A DNA stretch of 7,374 nt, from NCBI GenBank assembly GCA_946409475.1, contig CAMJWQ010000172.1:1-7374 (forward strand), read 5' to 3'. The notes beneath the pieces were generated by a model. It did not search any database, was not told the origin of the DNA, and worked only from the letters and a program-made list of their open reading frames with translations. A program made the translations under genes and the position numbers. Shown in pieces: positions 1-5,559 of this stretch; positions within the stretch are counted from its first letter, which is position 1, and every line of letters begins with the position of its first letter. This DNA is from an uncultured Lachnospiraceae bacterium (GTDB lineage: Bacteria; Bacillota; Clostridia; Lachnospirales; Lachnospiraceae).

Positions 1-117
1 CCTCCGTACCCCCAAAAGGCTGATTCCACAGCCTTCATTTAAAAAATCCTGAATCTTGAACGGATATATTACCTCGTTAAATCCCCCTTTACTATAGTAA
101 AATACGTAGCCCGGCAT
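1..117 (-). CDS. Possible 5' fragment of a divergent gene, unrecognised, cut by the left edge
   Basis: Reading the minus strand from an ATG at 117, 39 codons run to the window edge without a stop. The peptide begins MPGYVFYYSKGG and continues with a mixed, protein-like composition, including NEVIYPFKIQDF. The frame is also open further upstream, to a TAA near 145-147. I recognise no family. No ribosome binding site is visible before the ATG or before an upstream in-frame TTG (124-126), which argues against a true start here. It may instead be an eroded gene piece or a chance open frame. The plus-strand frames here all hit stops within about 17 codons, so a plus-strand gene tail cannot be excluded but shows no better support. 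Confidence 0.25.
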   Translation of the reverse strand, partial: MPGYVFYYSKGGFNEVIYPFKIQDFLNEGCGISLLGVRR

Positions 118-161
118 AAGACGCAATGAAAGCAGAAACGATGTTTAAGCAGAATTCATTC

Positions 162-190
162 TTTATTTTTGTATAATAAAGTGCTATGAT
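162..190 (+). promoter_or_regulatory. Candidate extended -10 promoter for ridA
   Basis: TGCTATGAT at 182-190 matches an extended -10 element (TGN followed by TATGAT). A weak -35-like TTTATT lies at 162-167 with a 17-base spacer. This would give a leader of about 95 bases before ridA. In such AT-rich DNA a match of this quality can arise by chance, and another TATAAT at 172-177 lacks a good -35 partner. The call rests on sequence only. Confidence 0.35.
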
Positions 191-290
191 AAATAACAGC
201 AAAAAGTAATAATTCTGTTAAGCATCATAACAAAAATATAAAGTGACATATAACTATTATAAAAAAATATGATATAAGGAAGGAACGGAA

Positions 291-665
291 ATGAAAAAAA
301 TAATCAGTACAAAAAAGGCGCCGGCAGCCATCGGACCTTATTCACAGGCAATTGAAATTAACGGGATGATTTATTCTTCAGGAGTGATTCCTGTTGATCC
401 TCAGACAGGAGAAATTCCGGAGGGCATCGAAGCTCAGGCGGAACAGGTTTTAAAGAATATCAAAAATTTACTGACAGAGTCTGGAACAGCCTTAGATAAT
501 GTGATTAAAACAACCGTATTTATTAAAAACATGAATGATTTTGGTACTATTAATTCTATATACAGTACTTATTTTACGGAAAACTGCCCGGCCAGATCCT
601 GTGTGGAGGTGGCCAGATTACCCAAGGATGTATTGATGGAAATGGAAGTTATAGCCGTTAAGTGA
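291..665 (+). CDS. ridA: RidA family reactive enamine/imine deaminase
   Basis: The 124-residue product is a full-length RidA/YjgF/YER057c/UK114 protein; family members are usually 120-130 residues. These cytoplasmic trimers hydrolyse reactive enamine/imine intermediates such as 2-aminoacrylate, released by PLP enzymes like threonine or serine dehydratase, and so protect other PLP enzymes. The N-terminal APAAIGPYSQA holds the conserved tyrosine (Tyr17). The C-terminal PARSCVEVARLPKD carries the conserved arginine (Arg102), and MEMEVIAV supplies the acidic residue, so the active-site set expected for true RidA deaminases is present. The ATG start is preceded by a strong purine-rich site (AAGGAAGGA, 276-284). 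The gene stands alone on the plus strand, 214 bases before secA, with a terminator-like hairpin after it, so it is probably its own transcript. No dehydratase is in view. Confidence 0.95.
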   Translation: MKKIISTKKAPAAIGPYSQAIEINGMIYSSGVIPVDPQTGEIPEGIEAQAEQVLKNIKNLLTESGTALDNVIKTTVFIKNMNDFGTINSIYSTYFTENCPARSCVEVARLPKDVLMEMEVIAVK

Positions 666-699
666 AAAAGCAATTATCTTAACCCTTACCTACGGTATC

Positions 700-734
700 A
701 GAATGTGCGCAGGTACATTCTTTGCTTTGATTTT
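700..734 (+). terminator. Probable weak intrinsic terminator after ridA
   Basis: AGAATGT (700-706) pairs with ACATTCT (715-721), with one further G-U pair inside and a six-base loop. A T-rich but interrupted tract (TTGCTTTGATTTT) follows. The stem is 7-8 bp and not GC-rich, so termination may be partial. The rest of the gap up to secA (735-879) is pyrimidine-rich around 740-775 and includes a perfect 8-bp palindrome, GTCCGGAC, at 818-825. I see no convincing -35/-10 pair for secA there. Confidence 0.5.
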
Positions 735-879
735 ATAATTTCTTTCGTCTTTTTTTATAATCTCTTCCTCTTCCCTAACAGCGGCATTAGTGTTACAATA
801 TACTATACGGGTAATTTGTCCGGACCTGGTTATAAAAGTGGTTTTGGAAAAAACATAGAATGAGGTATAGGAGCTAAAT

Positions 880-3444
880 ATGAAATTATTTGATAAAATA
901 TTTGGTACACATAGCGAACATGAATTAAAGATAATCTATCCCCTTGTGGATAAAATTGAAGAATTACGTCCTGCTATGATGGAATTGACAGATGAGCAAT
1001 TAAAACATAAAACAAAAGAATTTAAAAAAAGATTAGCAGATGGGGAAACCTTAGATGATATATTACCGGAAACCTTTGCCGTGGTTAGGGAAGCTTCAAG
1101 AAGAGTACTGAAAATGGAGCATTACCGTGTACAGTTAATTGGCGGTATTATTTTACACCAGGGAAGAATAGCGGAAATGAAAACCGGTGAAGGTAAAACC
1201 CTGGTATCTACTTTACCGGCATATTTAAATGCCTTAACGGGTAAAGGGGTCCAAATAGTAACGGTTAATGACTACCTTGCAAACCGTGATGCTGAGTGGA
1301 TGGGGCAGGTACATGAATTTTTAGGCCTTTCCGTTGGTGTTGTATTAAACGGAAAAACAAATGAAGAGCGAAGAAATGCTTATAAATGTGACATTACTTA
1401 TGTAACGAACAATGAATTGGGATTTGATTATTTAAGGGATAATATGGTTATCTATAAGGAACAGCTGGTTTTGCGTGATTTACATTATGCCATTATTGAT
1501 GAAGTCGATTCCGTATTGATTGACGAGGCAAGGACACCTTTGATTATATCCGGTCAAAGCGGTAAATCAACGAAGCTGTATGAGGCATGTGATATCCTGG
1601 CCCGCCAGCTGGTAAAAGGTAAGCAGAGTGCGGAATTAACGAAAATGGCAGCTATTATGGGTGAAGAAATCACGGAAGAGGGAGATTTTATTGTCAATGA
1701 AAAGGATAAAATAGTCAACCTGACCGCAGAAGGCGTTGAAAAGGTAGAAAAATTCTTTCATATTGATAACTTTGCCGATGCTGAGAATCTGGAAATCCAG
1801 CATAATATAATATTGGCTTTACGTGCCCATAATTTAATGTTTCGCGATCAGGATTATGTCGTAAAGGATGACCAGGTATTGATTGTAGATGAATTCACAG
1901 GCCGTATTATGCCTGGAAGAAGATATTCCGACGGTCTGCATCAGGCTATTGAGGCAAAAGAGAATGTCAAGGTAAAAAGAGAAAGTAAAACATTAGCCAC
2001 CATTACCTTCCAGAACTTCTTTAATAAGTATGAGAAAAAAAGCGGTATGACAGGAACGGCCTTAACAGAGGAAAAAGAATTTCGTGATATCTACGGAATG
2101 GATGTTATTGAAATACCCACCAATAGGCCAATTATGAGACAGGACCTGCAGGATGCGGTTTATAAGACCAAGAAGGAAAAGCTGCATGCGATTATTGAGA
2201 AGATTATCAAAGCCCATGAAAAAGGACAGCCTGTATTAGTAGGAACCATAACCATAGAAGCCTCTGAAGAAATCAGTAATTTACTGCGGAAGCAGGGAAT
2301 ACAGCATCAGGTTTTAAATGCCAAGTTCCATGAAATGGAGGCGGAAATAGTAGCCCAGGCCGGTATGCACGGGGCGGTAACCATAGCCACCAACATGGCC
2401 GGACGTGGTACGGATATCAAGCTTGACGAAGAGGCTAAAGCTGCGGGAGGCCTGAAGATTATCGGAACAGAGCGTCATGAATCCAGACGTATCGACAACC
2501 AGTTAAGAGGACGTTCCGGCAGGCAGGGGGATCCGGGAGAGTCCAGATTTTACATTTCTTTGGAAGATGATTTAATGCGCCTGTTCGGCTCCGAGCGTTT
2601 GATGAATATCTTTAATGCGCTTGGTGTTCCGGAAAATGAACAGATTGAGCATAAAATGTTATCAAATGCCATTGAAAAAGCGCAGATGAAAATAGAAAAT
2701 AATAACTTCGGCATACGTAAGAATCTGTTGGAATATGACCAGGTAATGAATGAGCAGAGAGAAATTATTTATGCGGAAAGAAGAAGAGTACTTGACGGCG
2801 AAAGCATGCGTGATGCCATATACAAAATGATCACCGATATTGTAGAAAATACCGTGGATTTATGCATCAGCGATGAGGCTGTCACAGAAGAATGGGATTT
2901 GAAAGAACTGAATTCATTACTTTTACCCATTGTACCGATAAAATTAATAGCATATGAGGATATTAAAAACTTTAAAAAGAATGAATTAAAGCATTACTTA
3001 AAGGAACAGGCGGTAAAATTATATGAATTAAAGGAAACGGAATTCCCGGAAACGGAGACTCTCCGTGAAATAGAGCGTGTCATTTTATTAAAAGTAATAG
3101 ACAGGAAATGGATGGATCATATTGATGATATGGACCAATTGCGCCAGGGAATAGGATTACAGGCTTACGGACAAAGGGATCCTCTTGTAGAATACAAACT
3201 AAGCGGTTATGAGATGTTTGATGCTATGACCGCCAATATCAGGGAAGATACCATACGGCTGCTGTTCCATGTAAAAATTGAGCAAAAGGTGGAAAGAGAG
3301 CAGGTAGCTAAGGTAACGGGAACCAATAAAGATGAATCGGCAGGTAAAAAACCTGTTAAAAGAACCGTTGAAAAAATATATCCCAATGCTCCCTGTCCTT
3401 GCGGCAGTGGCAAGAAATACAAGCAATGCTGCGGAAGAAATTAA
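880..3444 (+). CDS. secA: Preprotein translocase ATPase SecA
   Basis: This 854-residue protein is the motor that drives unfolded preproteins through the SecYEG channel, acting at the inner face of the membrane. All landmarks are present in order. Walker A is at about 102-107 (TGEGKT). The DEAD-type Walker B follows at 206-210 (IDEVD, then SVLIDEARTP). The preprotein-crosslinking region spans about 225-370. NMAGRGTDI lies at 505-513 and the arginine-finger motif QLRGRSGRQGDPG at 541-553. The helical scaffold contains LLEYDQVMNEQR at 617-628, and the C-terminal wing WMDHIDDMDQLRQGIG lies at 744-759. The tail is a SEC-C zinc motif, CPCGSGKKYKQCC (Cys839, 841, 850, 851), known to bind SecB or lipid and ribosomes in other bacteria. 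The ATG is supported by AGGAG at 869-873, six bases upstream. The length is close to that of other clostridial SecA1 proteins. prfB follows after 31 bases, so the two are probably co-transcribed. Confidence 0.99.
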   Translation: MKLFDKIFGTHSEHELKIIYPLVDKIEELRPAMMELTDEQLKHKTKEFKKRLADGETLDDILPETFAVVREASRRVLKMEHYRVQLIGGIILHQGRIAEMKTGEGKTLVSTLPAYLNALTGKGVQIVTVNDYLANRDAEWMGQVHEFLGLSVGVVLNGKTNEERRNAYKCDITYVTNNELGFDYLRDNMVIYKEQLVLRDLHYAIIDEVDSVLIDEARTPLIISGQSGKSTKLYEACDILARQLVKGKQSAELTKMAAIMGEEITEEGDFIVNEKDKIVNLTAEGVEKVEKFFHIDNFADAENLEIQHNIILALRAHNLMFRDQDYVVKDDQVLIVDEFTGRIMPGRRYSDGLHQAIEAKENVKVKRESKTLATITFQNFFNKYEKKSGMTGTALTEEKEFRDIYGMDVIEIPTNRPIMRQDLQDAVYKTKKEKLHAIIEKIIKAHEKGQPVLVGTITIEASEEISNLLRKQGIQHQVLNAKFHEMEAEIVAQAGMHGAVTIATNMAGRGTDIKLDEEAKAAGGLKIIGTERHESRRIDNQLRGRSGRQGDPGESRFYISLEDDLMRLFGSERLMNIFNALGVPENEQIEHKMLSNAIEKAQMKIENNNFGIRKNLLEYDQVMNEQREIIYAERRRVLDGESMRDAIYKMITDIVENTVDLCISDEAVTEEWDLKELNSLLLPIVPIKLIAYEDIKNFKKNELKHYLKEQAVKLYELKETEFPETETLREIERVILLKVIDRKWMDHIDDMDQLRQGIGLQAYGQRDPLVEYKLSGYEMFDAMTANIREDTIRLLFHVKIEQKVEREQVAKVTGTNKDESAGKKPVKRTVEKIYPNAPCPCGSGKKYKQCCGRN

Positions 3445-3463
3445 GAAAGTCTACTATAAGAAA

Positions 3464-3478
3464 GAAGGTGAGTTCGTG
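3464..3478 (+). promoter_or_regulatory. Ribosome binding site and GTG start that fix the prfB N-terminus
   Basis: GAAGGTGA (3464-3471) complements the 16S rRNA tail and sits four bases before GTG at 3476-3478. The frame from this GTG reads VEYDQFKSSLNSY, a typical start of release factor 2, and runs into the UGA at 3551. The GTG at 3567, where the longest uninterrupted frame begins, has no such site (the preceding bases are CTCCAATAAG). The upstream GTG is therefore the true start. Confidence 0.85.
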
Positions 3479-4598
3479 GTAGAATACGATCAATTTAAAA
3501 GCAGTTTAAATTCTTATACGAATACTTTAACAGAAATCAGGGATTCACTTTGACCTCTCCAATAAGGTGAAAAAAATAGAGGAATTAGAACGTGAAATGG
3601 AAGATCCGTCTTTTTGGAACGATCCGGAAATTTCTCAAAACAAAATGCGTGAATTAAAAAGCATGAAGGATGATATGGAGATCTATAATAAACTGAAAGG
3701 CCAGTTCGAAGATATGGAAACATTGATTGAAATGGGCTATGAAGAAAACGATCCATCCTTGATACCGGAAATTGATGAGCTGTTAAAGGATTTCGAAACC
3801 AGTCTGGATAAAATCAGGGTTAAGACCCTGCTTTCGGAAGAATATGATAAGAATAATGCTATTCTTAGTCTCCATGCAGGGGCCGGAGGTACGGAAAGCT
3901 GTGATTGGACGTCTATGTTATATCGAATGTATAACAGATGGGCCTTGGCAAAGGGCTTTACCGTTGAAGAATTGGATTATCTGGATGGTGATGAAGCGGG
4001 AATCAAATCCGTTACCTTTCAGATTAATGGGGAAAATGCCTACGGTTATCTTAAATCGGAGAAGGGAGTACACAGACTGGTACGAATTTCACCTTTTAAT
4101 GCGGCAGGAAAAAGACAGACATCATTTGCCTCCTGTGATGTTATGCCCGAAATAGAAGAAGATTTGGATATTGAAATTAACGATGACGATATCAGAATCG
4201 ATACCTATCGTTCCAGCGGAGCAGGGGGTCAGCATATTAATAAAACGTCTTCTGCCATCCGCATTACCCATATTCCTACTAATATTGTGGTACAATGCCA
4301 AAATGAACGTTCCCAGCATAGTAATAAGGATAAAGCCATGCAGATGCTGAAGGCAAAGCTGTATATGTTACGGCTGCAGGAAAATTCGCAGAAAGCATCG
4401 GAAATAAGAGGTGAAGTGAAGGAGATAGGATGGGGGAATCAGATACGCTCATATGTCTTACAGCCTTATACTATGGTGAAAGACCATAGAACAGGAGAAG
4501 AGAGCGGAAATACGACAGCCGTTTTAGATGGAGATATTGATAATTTTATAAGCGGATATTTAAAATGGAACAGCCTTTCAAAAGAAAAGGGGGAATAA
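3476..4598 (+). CDS. prfB: Peptide chain release factor 2 (RF2), expressed by +1 programmed frameshift
   Basis: RF2 recognises UGA and UAA in the ribosomal A site and triggers peptide release. The gene is in two frames: 25 codons from GTG 3476 to CTT 3548-3550, then UGA 3551-3553. After a +1 slip at CTT-T the reading resumes with GAC at 3552 and gives about 373 residues in total, close to the usual 365 or so. The slipped product reads LTEIRDSL then DLSNKVKK, as in other RF2 proteins. The stop-recognition tripeptide SPF (about 205-207) marks it as RF2, not RF1 (which has PXT). The catalytic GGQ lies at about 250-252 within SSGAGGQHINK, and its glutamine is the site methylated by PrmC in other bacteria. 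Low RF2 favours frameshifting and so raises RF2, an autoregulatory loop known from E. coli. cheW follows after 3 bases. Confidence 0.97.
3539..3554 (+). promoter_or_regulatory. prfB +1 programmed frameshift site
   Basis: The site has the three canonical parts. An internal Shine-Dalgarno-like AGGG lies at 3539-3542. The slippery CTT is at 3548-3550, and the UGA stop followed by C at 3551-3554. The arrangement AGG GAT TCA CTT TGA C lines up codon for codon with the E. coli element (AGG GGG TAT CTT TGA C), although the SD-like part is weaker here. During the pause at UGA the peptidyl-tRNA slips from CUU to UUU, and translation continues with GAC. Confidence 0.95.
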
Positions 4599-4601
4599 AA
4601 T

Positions 4602-5072
4602 ATGAAGGTCATTATTTTTAAAGTACAAAATGAGAATTACGGAATTGATATTAACCGTATACAGGCAATAGAGCATAATATGCAGATAAGATCGGTTCCC
4701 AATGCACCCAAATATATAAAAGGGTTGGTACACCTAAGAGGGGAGATCATTCCGGTCTACAATATTCATTATAAATTTGGGTACCAGGACAATGCGGCAA
4801 ATGATAATAAGCTTTTAATTGCAAGGGTTCATAATAGCGTTGTGGGTATCGAAGTGGATGAAGTAAAGGAAATACAGGAATTTGATAGTCAGGATGTACA
4901 TGAGGTTCCTGAAATTCTGAATGGTACGGAAACTTCCTATATGCAGACGATAGCCAGGCTGAACAATGATTTAGTGATTATTATAAACCCGGATACCTTA
5001 TTTACGAAACAAGAGCTTACCCAAATTGAATTAGCTGTTAAATCCGGCCAGGATAACGTAACTGCAGTATAA
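4602..5072 (+). CDS. cheW: CheW-like chemotaxis coupling protein
   Basis: This 156-residue protein is a single CheW (SH3-like) domain. CheW bridges chemoreceptors to the kinase CheA in polar arrays at the membrane. The sequence opens directly in the first strand (KVIIFKVQNENYGIDI), followed by the conserved I20-AIEH. The core signature VPNAPKYIKGLVHLRGEIIPVYNI (split: VPNAPKYIKGLVHL at 32-45, then RGEIIPVYNI) holds the LRG arginine (Arg46) typical of CheW. The second half has VVGIEVDEVKEI (80-91) and ends with the short helix after NPDTLFT. There is no receiver domain, so it is CheW and not CheV. The ribosome binding site (AAAAGGGGGAA) lies inside the last prfB codons and the gap is 3 bases, so translation is probably coupled. 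No cheA, receptor or flagellar gene is in view, so this may be an extra or unlinked copy. It implies a motile or taxis-capable host. Confidence 0.93.
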   Translation: MKVIIFKVQNENYGIDINRIQAIEHNMQIRSVPNAPKYIKGLVHLRGEIIPVYNIHYKFGYQDNAANDNKLLIARVHNSVVGIEVDEVKEIQEFDSQDVHEVPEILNGTETSYMQTIARLNNDLVIIINPDTLFTKQELTQIELAVKSGQDNVTAV

Positions 5073-5096
5073 AATTGAAATGATTCTTATGAGAAT

Positions 5097-5130
5097 AAAA
5101 AGTGTCTAACAATCGTTTAGACACTTTTTT
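5097..5130 (+). terminator. Strong intrinsic terminator closing the secA-prfB-cheW operon
   Basis: AGTGTCTAA (5101-5109) pairs perfectly with TTAGACACT (5117-5125) around a seven-base loop. Flanking A (5097-5100) and T (5126-5130) tracts can extend the stem and supply the U-run. It lies 25 bases after the cheW stop. With its A-tract it could also work on the minus strand, but nothing on that strand converges on it here. Confidence 0.93.
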
Positions 5131-5231
5131 ATTTGTTTTATAGGCCAATATGGGGAATTGGCACGTTCATAGAGTCCCCTTGATGTGATTGAATTTCGGA
5201 TAACAGATGCGGAAAGACTAAATGTAAAATA
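5131..5231. other. Intergenic stretch with a possible eroded reading frame
   Basis: No intact gene is visible. A perfect 6-bp inverted repeat with a seven-base loop lies at 5144-5162 (GCCAAT and ATTGGC). One plus-strand frame reads FIGQYGELARS, then a TAG at 5170-5172, then SPLDVIEFRITDAERLNVKY, ending at TGA 5233-5235. The composition looks protein-like and might be the tail of a decayed gene, but 35 codons with one stop is within what chance can give. Confidence 0.3.
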
Positions 5232-5260
5232 TTGACAATTGTACGACCTTGATATAAAAT
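5232..5260 (+). promoter_or_regulatory. Sigma-A type promoter of the small secreted-protein gene
   Basis: A perfect -35 (TTGACA, 5232-5237) is followed by a 17-base spacer and TAAAAT (5255-5260), a five-of-six -10. Transcription would start near 5267, at the outer edge of the left arm of the inverted repeat (5268-5282), so that arm would form the extreme 5' end of the mRNA or an operator at the start site. It lies directly upstream of the small gene at 5298 and after the strong terminator, so it defines a new transcription unit. Confidence 0.75.
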
Positions 5261-5267
5261 GTATTGT

Positions 5268-5515
5268 AATTCCAACTCGTAATTATGGGGGGTATAAATG
5301 ATGAGGAAAAGCATTAGAGCAACATTAATTTTACTATTTATATCTATTTTGTTTATGAGTGCGACTGCAGGTGTTTATGCTATGGATAGTAGAGTTAAAG
5401 CATCATATGTTAGAGTGGGAAGCATTTTGGGCGGATGCCAGTGCTAATGTATATTATGGCTTTGAATAAAATTTTGTAGGAACATGTTAAGTAAATAATT
5501 TTACGAGTTGGAATT
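5268..5515. repeat. Perfect 15-bp inverted repeat bracketing the small gene
   Basis: AATTCCAACTCGTAA at 5268-5282 is the exact reverse complement of TTACGAGTTGGAATT at 5501-5515; 218 bases lie between. Both arms have TGT immediately outside (5265-5267 and 5516-5518), a possible 3-bp target duplication. The layout fits three ideas: a 248-bp MITE-like element, paired operators (the left arm at the transcription start, the right arm next to a TATAAT at 5529-5534), or a long-range RNA stem. No transposase is inside. Confidence 0.7.
5298..5447 (+). CDS. Small secreted protein with signal peptide, unrecognised (49 residues)
   Basis: Too short for ordinary gene callers but well supported. A strong ribosome binding site (GGGGGGT, 5287-5293) precedes ATG 5298 by 4-5 bases, a second ATG follows at once, and a good promoter lies upstream. 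Residues 1-28 form a textbook Sec signal peptide: basic MMRKSIR, a hydrophobic core ATLILLFISILFMSA, and a VYA cleavage site (Ala28). The predicted mature part is about 21 residues, MDSRVKAS then YVRVGSILGGCQC, ending in Cys-x-Cys. It resembles no family I can name with confidence. It could be a bacteriocin precursor, a Phr-type exported signalling peptide, or the truncated front of a longer secreted protein, since another frame overlapping the end looks coding (5413-5469). The permease gene begins about 110 bases downstream in the same direction, which suggests a shared function. Function is unknown. Confidence 0.65.
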   Translation: MMRKSIRATLILLFISILFMSATAGVYAMDSRVKASYVRVGSILGGCQC

Positions 5516-5528
5516 TGTGATTTAACTT

Positions 5529-5551
5529 TATAATTAATTATTTGGAAAGGA
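5529..5551 (+). promoter_or_regulatory. Possible second promoter -10 and the ribosome binding site of the permease gene
   Basis: A perfect TATAAT (5529-5534) lies just before the permease gene. The best -35 candidate, TTGGAA (5508-5513), is inside the right arm of the inverted repeat with a short 15-base spacer, so promoter activity is uncertain. AAAGGA at 5546-5551 is a good ribosome binding site eight bases before GTG 5560 and lies downstream of the alternative TTG at 5542, so it supports the GTG as the start. Confidence 0.4.
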
Positions 5552-5559
5552 AAAATAAT

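Noticed and set aside
16..35. Perfect 7-bp hairpin AAGGCTG/CAGCCTT as a terminator
   Set aside because: The plus strand lacks a following T-run. On the minus strand only four T then G follow, and the hairpin lies inside an open frame.
194..224. TAACAG/CTGTTA inverted repeat and TTAAGCA direct repeats (145-151, 218-224) upstream of ridA
   Set aside because: Short matches in AT-rich DNA, poorly placed and without a known regulator motif.
816..836. TTGTCC and TATAAA as a secA promoter
   Set aside because: The spacer is only 9 bases, far too short for a sigma-A promoter.
3199..3426. Minus-strand open frames opposite the 3' end of secA
   Set aside because: They lie wholly over conserved SecA codons including the zinc motif, have no ribosome binding site, and are shadows of the real gene.
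3844..4155. A 103-codon frame inside prfB
   Set aside because: It overlaps conserved RF2 sequence in another frame and shows no start signal or recognisable content.
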